Source: Planctomycetota bacterium (GTDB taxonomy: Bacteria > Planctomycetota > Phycisphaerae > WQYP01). Taken from it: 64,000 bases of DNA. Position numbers and translations under genes: made by a program. The stretch lies in assembly GCA_021790385.1 (NCBI GenBank), contig JAJYDW010000006.1, forward strand, positions 1-64,000, given 5' to 3'. The notes beneath the pieces were generated by a model. It worked only from the letters and a program-made list of their open reading frames with translations. It was not told where the DNA came from and did not search any database. Shown piece after piece: positions 8,935 to 17,940 of this stretch. Within the stretch, counting starts at the first letter, position 1. Every line of letters starts with the position of its first letter.

Positions 8935-10266
8935 ATGACTGTGCTGCTGGACATCTGTTATTTTCTGGGGCTGCTGCTGGCGCTGCCTGTGCTGGTGTAC
9001 AAAAGCTGGCGAACCGGCAAATACCGCAAAGACTGGCCGGCCCGTCTGGGCCGAGTTCCACCAGACCAGTTGCAGTGGCTGAAGGCTGCGCCGCGTGAAG
9101 GGCGAATTTTGCTGCATTGCGTGAGTGTGGGCGAATTGCTTTCCACGCGGCTGCTGGTGGAGGAACTCTGCCGGAGCAGGCCGGATCAGCGCATCATCAT
9201 TACCACTACTACGGATACCGGTACTGCGCGGGCAAGGGCTATGTATGGCAGCGGTCCATTGGCCGAACAGGTGTGCACGTTAAGATATCCGCTGGATTTT
9301 TCCTGGGCGGTGCGCCGCTTCTTAAACGCGGTGCAGCCCTCCATGGTGGTACTGGTGGAACTGGAAACCTGGCCGAATTTTATCCGCTTCTCCCGTCAGA
9401 GCAACATTTCTGTCCGTATCATCAATGGTCGCCTGACAGAAAGATCGTTCCGGCGTTACCGGCTGATTCGCCCGCTTATTGCGGGCATGTTTCGTTCCAT
9501 CGATAGTTTTGGGGTGCAAACGCCGGCCATTGCCGCCCGATTTGTCGCTTTAGGAGCGGCGCCGGATCGCATGGAGGTGTTGCCGACCATGAAGTTTGAT
9601 ACCGCGGAAATGGTGGATCAAGAGACGGGAGCGGATGCCTTAGCAAAGGCGGTGGGTCTTGGACCGCAATTGCGTGTGCTGGTGGGAGGATCCATCGGTC
9701 CGGGCGAACAGGATACTCTGATTGCCACGTACCTGGCATTGCGGCAGGAATTTGCCAATTTGCGTCTGGCGATAGCCCCACGCAAGCCGGAAATTGTGCC
9801 GCAGGTGCTTTTGTCGTTGCAGCGTGCCGGACTGGAAGCGGTGCGGCGGTCAACTAGACCAGATGGCGGCGTGGCACCTTTGCTGCGGGCGGATCAGGTG
9901 CTAGTTCTGGACACCTTGGGCGAACTCAAAAAACTTTATAGCCTGGCAATGGGGGTATTTTCCGGAAGGTCCCTGATTCCGCTGGGTGGCAGCGACATGA
10001 TTGAAGTAGCGGCTTTGGCCAAACCCTGCTGCTTCGGGCCGCATACGTATAATTTTACCGATGTGGTAGAGTTGCTGTTGCAGGAAGGTGGAGCGGTGGT
10101 GGTGCATGATGCCGGGGATTTGCAAAGGCAAGTGAAACTCTGGCTGGAAGACGCGACGACGGCCCGGACGATGGGATTGAAAGCTCGGCAGTGTATTGTG
10201 ACCCGGCGTGGTTCATCACAGCGGTATGCCATGGAATTACTGCAGCGCTGCCAAGGCCCGGGGTGA
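8935..10266 (+). CDS. kdtA: 3-deoxy-D-manno-octulosonic acid (Kdo) transferase
   Basis: 443 residues, the usual KdtA/WaaA length. It transfers Kdo from CMP-Kdo onto lipid A precursor at the inner membrane, the first step of lipopolysaccharide core assembly. An N-terminal membrane anchor (LLDICYFLGLLLALPVLVY) is followed by the GT30 N-domain with the HCVSVGE motif near residue 60 (family HxxSxGE, containing the catalytic Glu) and the TTTTDTGTARA segment. The C-domain carries VLVGGSIGPGEQ and the nucleotide-binding GGSDMIEVAALAKPCCFGPHTYNF. Its presence shows that the organism makes a Kdo-containing outer membrane glycolipid. It stands alone, divergent from the ABC export operon. Confidence 0.95.
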   Translation: MTVLLDICYFLGLLLALPVLVYKSWRTGKYRKDWPARLGRVPPDQLQWLKAAPREGRILLHCVSVGELLSTRLLVEELCRSRPDQRIIITTTTDTGTARARAMYGSGPLAEQVCTLRYPLDFSWAVRRFLNAVQPSMVVLVELETWPNFIRFSRQSNISVRIINGRLTERSFRRYRLIRPLIAGMFRSIDSFGVQTPAIAARFVALGAAPDRMEVLPTMKFDTAEMVDQETGADALAKAVGLGPQLRVLVGGSIGPGEQDTLIATYLALRQEFANLRLAIAPRKPEIVPQVLLSLQRAGLEAVRRSTRPDGGVAPLLRADQVLVLDTLGELKKLYSLAMGVFSGRSLIPLGGSDMIEVAALAKPCCFGPHTYNFTDVVELLLQEGGAVVVHDAGDLQRQVKLWLEDATTARTMGLKARQCIVTRRGSSQRYAMELLQRCQGPG

Positions 10267-10335
10267 GAACATCACACGACAGACCGGGATGCTACGTGGC
10301 TGCAACGACACTGCAATGGACCACAACCGCCAAGG

Positions 10336-10575
10336 TTACTGGTGCCGGCACGGCAGCGGGCCGATTTTCATGGGCTGGAGTTTTCGCAAAAAAGCATTGT
10401 GTGCGGCGATAACTGCATTTTGCTGCTGCAGCCGCGCAAGTTGTCTTTGCGAGGTTACCACCACAGCAGGGCCGCTGTGGGGTGGGGCATCGGTGTTGGC
10501 CAACGCCATGGGCAAGCCGATAAAGGCTGCCATTGCGACGAACAATCTCGGCGGGAATAACAGATCTTTCGCCAT
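10336..10575 (-). CDS. Small secreted protein, unknown function
   Basis: 79 residues. An N-terminal stretch of the form MAKDLLFPPRLFVAMAAFIG ending PMALA reads as a signal peptide with a cleavage site after residue 26, leaving a ~53-residue polar mature part with a Gln/Arg/Ala-rich helix (SQRQLARLQQQNAVIAAHNAF). GAGGG lies nine bases before the ATG. The combination of a ribosome site and a good signal peptide is the reason to call it; there is no family match I recognise. It converges on kdtA, whose stop is 69 bp away. Codon use is unremarkable and it could be spurious. Confidence 0.5.
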   Translation of the reverse strand: MAKDLLFPPRLFVAMAAFIGLPMALANTDAPPHSGPAVVVTSQRQLARLQQQNAVIAAHNAFLRKLQPMKIGPLPCRHQ

Positions 10576-10776
10576 TGGCAGCGACCCTCAATTGCGAACA
10601 GGGCTACACCCGGTGGATCATACGCCTTTTGCGTGTGCGCGCCAATCCGCGAGCCGTGGCTTTCGGTGCGTTCCGAGTCGGGTTGTACCCACGAGCCGGA
10701 TATGCGAAAATTGAGCGATGGTGAAACCGGGCCGGCTTTGATGGTGCCGGCGGTATAGCGTCAAACGGAGGTGATC

Positions 10777-11391
10777 ATGCCACGATGTCCAGGTTGTTTT
10801 GCCTTGTTGACGTATGTGAAGGAAGGGCCGATGGTCGTCCGAAAAACATGCCCCAGTTGCTTTGGGGTTTGGATAGAACGCATACAGTTTCTGCGGCTGG
10901 CTCGCAGCCAACCGGGGGTGGCGATGGAGGGTGCCGCGGGTCAGACAAATTCCGCTGCTTCGGCTAATGTCGGCCAGGCCGCCGATTTGCGAGATCTTGT
11001 GGAGGTCGTGGTGGAATCGGACACCAAGACACCATTGGACTGTCCCGATTGCCACGCCACCATGGAAATTCAGCGGCTGCATCCGCTGATTCCCGTGAAC
11101 ATTCAAAGTTGTCGGTCATGCGCCAGCGATTGGCTGGATGTGGGCAAATTGGAACTGATCAACCGCCTGTATTGGGAACTGCTTAACAGCAGCGATCCCA
11201 AAATTGTGAACATACGCGAGAAATATGCATTGGCCAGCTTGGGGCTGGAACAGCTTAGAGAACGTGATGAAGCCTCTATGCAAAACCTGGGTCGCTTCGG
11301 CCAGTTGCTGGATGCAAGCTTGGGTTTGCCTGAAGGTAGCGGGGGGTTATGGTCACTGGAGGGTCTTGTGACGGCGTTGGCTAGTCGCTGA
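10777..11391 (+). CDS. Protein with two TFIIB-type zinc ribbons
   Basis: 204 residues. Two zinc-ribbon units are visible: CPGC...CPSC at about residues 4-33 and CPDC...CRSC at about 88-116, the latter followed by DWLDVGKLELI, the typical zf-TFIIB continuation (normally WLD.GEL..L). The C-terminal ~80 residues are helical without a recognised domain. Small proteins of this type are widespread in bacteria and mostly uncharacterised; a nucleic-acid or protein-binding role is only a guess. GGAGG lies five bases before the ATG at 10777, which decides that start over an in-frame GTG at 10771. Confidence 0.8.
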   Translation: MPRCPGCFALLTYVKEGPMVVRKTCPSCFGVWIERIQFLRLARSQPGVAMEGAAGQTNSAASANVGQAADLRDLVEVVVESDTKTPLDCPDCHATMEIQRLHPLIPVNIQSCRSCASDWLDVGKLELINRLYWELLNSSDPKIVNIREKYALASLGLEQLRERDEASMQNLGRFGQLLDASLGLPEGSGGLWSLEGLVTALASR

Positions 11392-11495
11392 CGCGGTGAT
11401 ACGGTGCCGCGTCAGACACTGGGCTGTTGAATGATTTGGATTTATCCCATGCTTTTGTTAACATGAATAAAGTGCGTCCCGGGAGTTGTGGTACT

Positions 11496-12845
11496 ATGAG
11501 CGAATGGCAAGAAGCTGAACAGCGGGTCCAACGGGCGCACGAGCTTTACGAAAAAGGTCGCTGGGAAGAAGCCTTGACCGAACTGCGGGCTGCCATTGAA
11601 ATAAACCCCAACAACAGTGCGTGGTATTTTAACCTGGGTTTGACGCTGGACATGATGGAGCGTTTTGAAGAAGCCGTAGCCGCTTACAATAAAGCCCTGG
11701 AAATAGACCCGCAAGACATGGAAATTCTCAACTCGGCGGGAGCTGATTGCATCAGGCTGGCGCGCTATCCGCAAGCCATAGCCCATTTTGAACGCATCGA
11801 AAAACTAGACCCGTCTTTTGAAGCGGCCTATTGCCCGCGCATCCTGGCGTACAGCGAACTGGGCGATCATCAACGGGCGGAGGAAATATTTTATCTGGCC
11901 CGGCAATATAAAGAAAAATGCCCAGCCTGTTTTTATAACATGGGGGCATCGCTTCTGGCTCGGGGCCGGTATGATCGGGCGCTCTGGTGTTGGCAGCAGG
12001 TTTTGGATGCGGAACCGGATTACCCGCAGGTGCACGCGCGCATGGCCGACGCCCATTGGGCCAAGGGGCAGTTGCAGGAAGCCCGCCGGCATTTGCTGGA
12101 GGAATTGCGATCGGATCCGGGCAATGTGGATACCTTGCTGGATCTGGGTGAATTGTTACTGGAAATAGGTCCGCCGGAGGCGGCTGCGGAAAAGTTCCGG
12201 CAGGTACTGGACTTGGAGCCGGAAGAATGTACCGCTCATTTTCATTTAGGGGCGCTGGCCCAGGCTGACGGTGATTACCCGCTGGCGCTGGAGCGTTTTC
12301 GCTTTGTGTTAAGGCACGATCCAAAATTCGTCGGTGCGCACATAAAAATGGCACGTATACACTGGCAGCTTAAAAACCGCACTGAATCGCTCTATCACGC
12401 CAATTGCGAATTGGCGCAAAGCGAGTATGACGAGGCCACCCTGATGGATCTGGGGGCTTTGTTCATGGATATGCAGGTGTATGACGGCGCGGAAACTACG
12501 TTTCGGCGCGTGCTGGGTGTGGACAGTCAACACGTGGATGCCTGCCATGGATTAGCGGTGACCATGCTGTTTTCGGGGCGCGTGGACGAAGGTATTGCGC
12601 AGTGTCGGGCTACGCTTCACCTGCAACCCAAGTACATGCTGGCCATGTCCAATCTGGCGTTAGCTTATGCCCAGCGGGGAGACTTGGCGCGGGCCGGTTA
12701 TTGGCTCAGCGAAGCGCTGGATATCGCCCCGGAGGATCCACAGTTGCGCCATTTGTCCAACCGACTCAAGGTGCTAAGTGTATGGCATTTTGTGCGGCGA
12801 TTGTCGGCACCGGTGCGGCGCTGGCTGGGTTGGGGTCGGCGATAA
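11496..12845 (+). CDS. Tetratricopeptide repeat protein
   Basis: About 449 residues made almost entirely of some twelve TPR units, recognisable from the recurring 34-residue W/Y-G-A-P pattern (for example AWYFNLGLTLDMMERFEEAVAAYNKALEIDP). No signal peptide is seen and the C-terminal tail is very basic (VRRLSAPVRRWLGWGRR). The start is taken at ATG 11496, where GGGAG precedes by ten bases and the TPR domain begins at once; an upstream ATG at 11427 adds 23 residues of non-TPR sequence. A -35/-10 pair (TTGGAT, 17 bp, TAACAT) lies around 11438-11466. TPR arrays mediate protein-protein contacts; the partner is unknown. Confidence 0.85.
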   Translation: MSEWQEAEQRVQRAHELYEKGRWEEALTELRAAIEINPNNSAWYFNLGLTLDMMERFEEAVAAYNKALEIDPQDMEILNSAGADCIRLARYPQAIAHFERIEKLDPSFEAAYCPRILAYSELGDHQRAEEIFYLARQYKEKCPACFYNMGASLLARGRYDRALWCWQQVLDAEPDYPQVHARMADAHWAKGQLQEARRHLLEELRSDPGNVDTLLDLGELLLEIGPPEAAAEKFRQVLDLEPEECTAHFHLGALAQADGDYPLALERFRFVLRHDPKFVGAHIKMARIHWQLKNRTESLYHANCELAQSEYDEATLMDLGALFMDMQVYDGAETTFRRVLGVDSQHVDACHGLAVTMLFSGRVDEGIAQCRATLHLQPKYMLAMSNLALAYAQRGDLARAGYWLSEALDIAPEDPQLRHLSNRLKVLSVWHFVRRLSAPVRRWLGWGRR

Positions 12846-12852
12846 ATTGGAA

Positions 12853-13830
12853 TTACCGCTGTCCGGGGGAGGAACGGGTAAGGTGGCGGCTGGCCAGAAA
12901 GCCGGCCCATAAACCCAGGGGCAAGGGGGCCAGCCACCAGATCATGGCATAAAAATCGCCGGAATGACCGGGGGATGGCATGAGGGAAGAATAGCGGAAA
13001 TATTCCAACAGACCGCGCACGACTACCAGTGGAATCATCACTGCCGTACCGATACGCATGGCCACACGCAGGGGCATGGCCAACTGTTGATTCAAAATCA
13101 TCACGCCCGGTGCAATAAGCACCGTCATAATGAGAGACCACCCCAGAAATTTCACCACATTTAACCCGAAAAGAAGCAGACTCATGGCCAGGATCAGCGC
13201 GGGCCGCAGATAATTGAGCAGTAATTTGAGACTTTTTGAATCGACGGTTACATCCCGCAGTTTATTTATCGGTACGTGCAGCATGGCGGTATTACCGGAG
13301 GCCAGAAGAAAATAACGTTGCACCCGGCTCAGCGGCAGGGTTTGTCTGGCGGAAAGCACTTTGGTGTAGAGGTTATGTTTGGTCACCAGAAGGCCCATGG
13401 GCTGGTGCAAATCAGCCGGGGTTTTGTGGCCCGTCAGATCCACCCGCAACTCGTAGTCCGGCTGATTCAGACGAAGGATTTTTTTACCTGGCGCTGGAAG
13501 TATCGTCAGCGTTCCGTGGCTCAGCAGCATCGGTCTGAAATAGAGATCGTATTGTCCCACCGCGGTATCTTCCACGTCAACCAGCTTTCCGGCAAAGTGC
13601 ACCGCCAGGGGTATGGACATCACCAGAATGATAAAAAGCAGCGGCCACAAAACGTAGCGGTAGGGAAATAGAGCCGATTCTGCCCATTGTTCGGGTCGAA
13701 GCAGCAACAGCCCCAATCGCTTAAAAAATCGCGGTGGTTTGGGCCGCGGCGGACCCGCTGAACTGCCGCCCTGCTTGGAGCCGGGATTGGTGGTAGCGGG
13801 CGGCATGGGCTTATCGGGAAACTTGGACAT
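12853..13830 (-). CDS. Membrane protein, DUF1189/Yip-like topology, unknown function
   Basis: 325 residues. A Pro/Gly-rich cytoplasmic N-terminus (~35 residues) and the motif LLLRPEQWAESALFPYRY precede one membrane helix (LWPLLFIILVMSIPLAV). An extracytoplasmic domain of ~130 residues follows, then four C-terminal helices. This layout (a helix, a soluble domain and a helical C-terminus) resembles DUF1189 membrane proteins, but I do not see a signature that settles it. It is convergent with the TPR gene (7 bp between stops) and lies upstream of efp on the same strand, 74 bp from that gene's start region. Confidence 0.7.
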   Translation of the reverse strand: MSKFPDKPMPPATTNPGSKQGGSSAGPPRPKPPRFFKRLGLLLLRPEQWAESALFPYRYVLWPLLFIILVMSIPLAVHFAGKLVDVEDTAVGQYDLYFRPMLLSHGTLTILPAPGKKILRLNQPDYELRVDLTGHKTPADLHQPMGLLVTKHNLYTKVLSARQTLPLSRVQRYFLLASGNTAMLHVPINKLRDVTVDSKSLKLLLNYLRPALILAMSLLLFGLNVVKFLGWSLIMTVLIAPGVMILNQQLAMPLRVAMRIGTAVMIPLVVVRGLLEYFRYSSLMPSPGHSGDFYAMIWWLAPLPLGLWAGFLASRHLTRSSPGQR

Positions 13831-13904
13831 GGTTTCACCAGGGAATTCAAATGTGGCGCAAGATTAGTGCGGCTGACACATAACGCTGCGGATAGAACCG
13901 GCGG

Positions 13905-14471
13905 CTAATCATTGACCCGGCCCAGGTATTCACCGGTGCGGGTATCCACCCGGACAATGGTCCCCTTGGTAATAAAGTCCGGCAGATTGATCACCAAGCC
14001 GGTTTCCAAGGTCGCATCTTTGCCGACATTACTAACTGTAGCCCCTTTAATACTGGGCGGACAATCTTTCACTTCCAGTTCTACTGTATTCGGCAGTTCC
14101 ACGGAAAACGGCTTGCCCTGGTACATCGTAATTTGCACCTGGGTGTTGGGTTTGAGATACTGCACGGCATCGCCGACCACATCTCCGGAAAGTTCCAACT
14201 GTTCAAAATCGGTCATGTCCATGAAGTGGTGTGTGTTGCCATCAGAATAAAGATACTCTACCGCTTTTTGTTCAAGAAAGGCCTGTTCCAAGGTATCGTC
14301 TACGCGAAAACGCTGCTCAATAATGCTGCCGGTCTGCGTATCCTTTAGCTTGACCTGCATGAAGGATCGCCAATTACCCTTGGACACTTTGGCAAAATCA
14401 TGCACCACGTAAAGTTTGTTATTGTATTCCACCGCAATACCGCGGCGAAGATCAATTGCGCGAATGCCCAT
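13905..14471 (-). CDS. efp: Elongation factor P, atypical tip loop
   Basis: 188 residues, the normal EF-P length, with the three-domain beta-barrel layout: KOW-like domain I (FRNG-type start IDLRRGIAVEYNNKLYVV), domain II with VEYLYSDGNTHHFMDM, and the C-terminal OB signature IVRVDTRTGEYLGRVND. EF-P binds at the ribosomal E/P site and rescues stalling at polyproline. The domain I tip reads KVSKGNWRSF where most bacteria have HVKPGKGxAF, so the position of the modified lysine (E. coli Lys34) is Asn33 and the preceding proline is Lys31. GAGG five bases before ATG 14471 decides the start over an upstream in-frame GTG. No modification gene (epmA/earP-like) is in the window. Confidence 0.93.
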   Translation of the reverse strand: MGIRAIDLRRGIAVEYNNKLYVVHDFAKVSKGNWRSFMQVKLKDTQTGSIIEQRFRVDDTLEQAFLEQKAVEYLYSDGNTHHFMDMTDFEQLELSGDVVGDAVQYLKPNTQVQITMYQGKPFSVELPNTVELEVKDCPPSIKGATVSNVGKDATLETGLVINLPDFITKGTIVRVDTRTGEYLGRVND

Positions 14472-14627
14472 GAAAACCTCAACTATACCAAGCGGAAAAA
14501 CCGGGCCACCAAAAACCAATTTTCAGCTACCCACCGCCGCGCATCCCGCTGCTATGCGACACGGATTTCAGGCTATCGCCAAGCCGGCCGGCGTCTGCCG
14601 CGGGCCCGTCGTGACGAAGCCTTCAAC

Positions 14628-14700
14628 TGCCCTCATGGGGATTCGAACCCCAGTTACAGGCGTGAAAAGCCCGTGTCCTAGGCCTCTAGACGATGAGGGC
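14628..14700 (-). tRNA. tRNA-Glu (anticodon TTC)
   Basis: 73-nt cloverleaf read on the minus strand. The acceptor stem GCCCTCA pairs with TGAGGGC, with discriminator A at 14628. The anticodon loop is CTTTTCA with TTC, and the T-arm contains GGTTCGAATCC. CCA is not encoded. A promoter lies 14 bp upstream. Confidence 0.96.
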
Positions 14701-14713
14701 AACAGGGCCAAGA

Positions 14714-14742
14714 AGTATAAACAAAGTTTGGGGTTTCGACAA
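14714..14742 (-). promoter_or_regulatory. Sigma-70-type promoter of tRNA-Glu
   Basis: On the minus strand TTGTCG (14742-14737) is separated by 17 bp from TATACT (14719-14714), which is followed after 13 bp by the tRNA 5' end. It is one of the best promoter matches in the window. Confidence 0.75.
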
Positions 14743-14928
14743 ATGCCCGCCCGGCGATGGGGCCGGTGGCCGGTACTCAAGGTGGTTTGCGGCCCAGTGG
14801 GGTTTGTGGCAGGGGTTCCCTGGCCCGCAGCGCTGCCTCGCTCATCGCTCGAAAACGATTTTGGCGTGGACTTGGGCTGGAATCGGGTTGCGGCTGTTCA
14901 TCGGCAGCCACATTTAGCCCGTCGGTAG

Positions 14929-14964
14929 AAAAAAAACAAGTCGGAAAAGATCGTGCTAACCGAC
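14929..14964 (-). terminator. Possible intrinsic terminator overlapping the recG stop
   Basis: On the minus strand GTCGG (14964-14960) can pair with CCGAC (14944-14940) around a 15-nt loop, followed by TTG and eight T's (14936-14929). The stem is only 5-6 bp, so the call rests mainly on the T-tract and on its position directly at the end of recG. Confidence 0.4.
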
Positions 14965-17061
14965 ATTGGCCAGAGCGACGGCATCGCCAAAGTCGCGGGT
15001 GATTATTTGCCGGATCATGGCGTGTTCAGGAAGAATCAGGTGGGGATCGGCCGTGACTAAGGCCAGGGCATCCGCACGTGCCATGGCCAGGAGTTTGGCA
15101 TCAAAAAGCAATTCGGCAAATCGCAGGTCGGTACGGCCGCTTTGGCGCGTGCCGACAATTTCGCCCATACCGCGGATTTTAAGATCTTCCTCGGCAATAT
15201 CGAATCCACCGGGGTATTTGCACAAAGCCGCCATGCGGGCTTTGGCCGTATCGGTGGATGCCTGCGCCAGCAGCAAACACGATGAGGCCGCAGTGCCGCG
15301 ACCTACCCGTCCGCGTAATTGATGGAGTTGAGAAAGACCAAACTGCTGGGCATGTTCGATGACCATGACGCAGGCATTGGGCACATCCACTCCGACTTCA
15401 ATGACAGTGGTGGCCACCAGCACGTCGATCTGGTGCCGACGGAAAGCTTCCATAACCTGTTGACGCTCTTCTCTGGGCATCCGGCCATGGACCAGGCCGA
15501 TGCGGAAATCTTTGAGCACCCCGGCGGCAAGCTCATCGCGGCACTGGACGGCGTTGGCCAATTCACGAGCATTTTCGTCAATGGCCGGTAGCACGATATA
15601 CGCCTGGCGACACGCCTTAAGCTGGCCGGCCACGAATTGGTACGCCTTCTCGCGCTCATTTTCGGGAACCAGCCGGGTATCAATGGGCTGGCGACCGGGC
15701 GGCAACGCATCGATCACGGAAATATCCAGATCGCCGAAAATAGTCATGGCCAAGGTTCGTGGAATAGGAGTGGCGGTCATTACCAGGGTATGGACTCCAG
15801 GATGTTTCGAGCGAATAATCGCCCTTTGCCGCACGCCGAATTTATGCTGTTCATCCACCACCAGCACTCGCAAATGCTTGAACTGAACCGCATCGCTGAG
15901 CAGGGCATGGGTGGCGACGGCAATACCAATGGAACCGTCCTGAATGCCGCGGATGGTGGATTCCCGCTCGGTTGGCGACTGTCCACCGGTCAGCAGGGCC
16001 ATCTTCACGCGGCTGGAGGAAAGATAACGCTGCAAAGTGTCAAAATGCTGCTCCGCGAGAATTTCAGTGGGAGCCATAAACGCGGCCTGCCCTCCGGAGG
16101 CTACGGCAAACAGCATTGCAAATAAAGCGATGATGGTTTTGCCGCTGCCGACATCGCCCTGAAGCAGACGATTCATGGGGCGAGTCTGGGCCAGGTCATG
16201 CTGAATTTCGGCCACAACGCGGTCCTGAGCTCCAGTAAGCTGAAAACTCAATAATGCCCGGATACGTGCTTCTACTGTTTTGTCAACTCGAAGTGCGGCG
16301 GCGGCCTGATGGGTGTGGTGATGATAGCGGCGAACAGCGATGGCTGTCTGCTGGATAAAAAATTCATGGTAGGCCAGGCTGCGGCGGGCCTGATACGCCT
16401 GGTTCAGCGACAAGGGGCGATGAATAGCCGAGAAAGCGTCCTGTCGCGTCAGCAGTGCTCGCTGGTGCAATTGAGCGGGGCTGAACCATTCCGTCACCTG
16501 GCTGAGAAGCTCATTCATATTAGCGTGGATGATGCGAGCGAGAACGACGCTGGAAAGTTCCTTGTTCGCGGGGTACACAGGTTCCAGCGCCGCTGCTGGC
16601 CCGGGCGGGGCCGCCGGGCCGATGAGTTGATATTGCGGCTGCACCATCTGGTAGCGGCCTTTGTAGAGTTGAATTTTCCCGGTAGCTCGCAGGCGCGTGC
16701 CGGGCTGAATTTTCTCTTCCATGTTCCAGCGGTTAAACCACACCAGAATACATCGACCGGAGTTATCATCCAGCAGAGCCTCAAAACGCCGTGGTCGTCG
16801 CGGAAAGCTGCGGGTTTGCAGAATATCGCCTTCCACCGTGGCATTCTTCAGGGGTTGAATCTGAGCAATGGTTCGCTGGCCATGAAATTCTACGTAATCG
16901 CGCGGGAAATATTCCAACAGGTCCGCACAGGTGCCAACGCCTAAATCGCGAAGCTGCCAGGCTCGCCGCGGCCCGACTCCGTGGGCCAGCTCAATGGGGC
17001 TTTCTAAACAGATGGCTGGCGGTGTGTTGATATCATGTAGGGCCGGCTGGCTGGAATCCAT
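14956..17061 (-). CDS. recG: ATP-dependent DNA helicase RecG
   Basis: About 701 residues. RecG regresses stalled replication forks and branch-migrates Holliday junctions. The N-terminal wedge/OB domain contains the helix-hairpin-like GVGPRRAWQLRDLGV and DYVEFHGQ stretches. The motor carries GDVGSGKT (Walker A, about 302-309), DEQH (motif II, about 403-406), TATPIPRTLAMTIFGDLD (motif III and following) and QLRGRVGRG (motif VI). The C-terminal tail has the RecG-typical DLKIRGMGEIVGTRQSG. ATG at 17061 has GGAG six bases upstream; an in-frame ATG at 17073 adds four residues. It is followed by a T-rich possible terminator. Confidence 0.97.
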   Translation of the reverse strand: MDSSQPALHDINTPPAICLESPIELAHGVGPRRAWQLRDLGVGTCADLLEYFPRDYVEFHGQRTIAQIQPLKNATVEGDILQTRSFPRRPRRFEALLDDNSGRCILVWFNRWNMEEKIQPGTRLRATGKIQLYKGRYQMVQPQYQLIGPAAPPGPAAALEPVYPANKELSSVVLARIIHANMNELLSQVTEWFSPAQLHQRALLTRQDAFSAIHRPLSLNQAYQARRSLAYHEFFIQQTAIAVRRYHHHTHQAAAALRVDKTVEARIRALLSFQLTGAQDRVVAEIQHDLAQTRPMNRLLQGDVGSGKTIIALFAMLFAVASGGQAAFMAPTEILAEQHFDTLQRYLSSSRVKMALLTGGQSPTERESTIRGIQDGSIGIAVATHALLSDAVQFKHLRVLVVDEQHKFGVRQRAIIRSKHPGVHTLVMTATPIPRTLAMTIFGDLDISVIDALPPGRQPIDTRLVPENEREKAYQFVAGQLKACRQAYIVLPAIDENARELANAVQCRDELAAGVLKDFRIGLVHGRMPREERQQVMEAFRRHQIDVLVATTVIEVGVDVPNACVMVIEHAQQFGLSQLHQLRGRVGRGTAASSCLLLAQASTDTAKARMAALCKYPGGFDIAEEDLKIRGMGEIVGTRQSGRTDLRFAELLFDAKLLAMARADALALVTADPHLILPEHAMIRQIITRDFGDAVALANVG

Positions 17062-17105
17062 GGGTATCTCCATGCAGTGCCGGTGACCGGCGCTGACTTA
17101 TTGTT

Positions 17106-17846
17106 CTATTGCGGTCGATTGGGTGCGGGCCAACCTTGTTGGCCGACCAACGGCACAAAGCGGCAGGCAAGGACTTCGCGGCGGGAGAAACCATTGCTGG
17201 TGTGCTCCAGAACCATGAGTGTCTGCTGTGATTCATCTCCAATGGGAATTACCAATTTGCCGCCGATGACCAACTGCCTCAGCAGTGCCACGGGATAATC
17301 TGGAGCACCGGCAGTTACCAGTATCCGCTGAAAACGAAGTTCGCCGGGCCAGCCCATGGATCCGTCGCCGATGCGATAATGGATGTTGGTCAGGCCCAAT
17401 TGCCGCAAGCGCCGTTGTGCTGCCACGCTCAGGCTTGCCAGTCGCTCGACGGTGAAAACCTCATGAGCCAGCCGGGCGAGAATGGCGGTTTGATATCCAG
17501 TGCCGGTACCAATTTCCAACACCTGATGATCGCGGTGAATATCCAGACGCTCGGTCATCAGCGCGACCATGTAGGGCTGGCTGATGGTTTGTCCGGCACT
17601 CACTTCCAGCGCACTGTCCGCATAAGCCTGTGCGTGCAACGCAGCATCAACAAAATAATGTCGCGGCACGCCGGCCATGGCGCGCACGACCCGGGCGGAT
17701 TTAACCCCGCGGGCAATAACCTGCTGTCGCAGCATTTGATGCCGCATGCGGCGGTCCAGGGGCGTATCAGCATACGCAACCGGAATTGGCGCTACCTCAG
17801 AGACAGCATCCGGAAAAATTGGCCCGTGTGCGGGTTGGTCCTTCAT
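17106..17846 (-). CDS. pcm: Protein-L-isoaspartate O-methyltransferase
   Basis: 246 residues. It methylates L-isoaspartyl residues in aged proteins with SAM, starting their repair. The PCMT landmarks are present: RMRHQMLRQQVIARGV near the start, VPRHYFVDAALHAQAYAD, the active-site region GQTISQPYMVALMTE, and the SAM-binding motif I VLEIGTGTGYQTAILA. The ~35 N-terminal residues are extra relative to E. coli Pcm, so a later start is possible, but no better Met with a ribosome site is seen. A -10 box lies only 6 bp upstream of the ATG, implying a leaderless mRNA. It is followed by recG on the same strand, 44 bp further on. Confidence 0.93.
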   Translation of the reverse strand: MKDQPAHGPIFPDAVSEVAPIPVAYADTPLDRRMRHQMLRQQVIARGVKSARVVRAMAGVPRHYFVDAALHAQAYADSALEVSAGQTISQPYMVALMTERLDIHRDHQVLEIGTGTGYQTAILARLAHEVFTVERLASLSVAAQRRLRQLGLTNIHYRIGDGSMGWPGELRFQRILVTAGAPDYPVALLRQLVIGGKLVIPIGDESQQTLMVLEHTSNGFSRREVLACRFVPLVGQQGWPAPNRPQ

Positions 17847-17852
17847 GGGGGT

Positions 17853-17858
17853 ATTATA
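17853..17858 (-). promoter_or_regulatory. Putative -10 box of pcm (leaderless configuration)
   Basis: TATAAT on the minus strand is followed by six bases (accccc) and then the pcm ATG, so transcription would begin at the start codon. The surrounding ATTATAAT is self-complementary, so it could also serve the plus strand. No clear -35 is seen. Confidence 0.5.
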
Positions 17859-17940
17859 ATGGGTTTGGGCAGATTAGGCTGGCTTGATCTGCTCAAGACC
17901 ATGCTCCCGATGCCGCTGGCGACACCAAGCCGGTTGGTAT

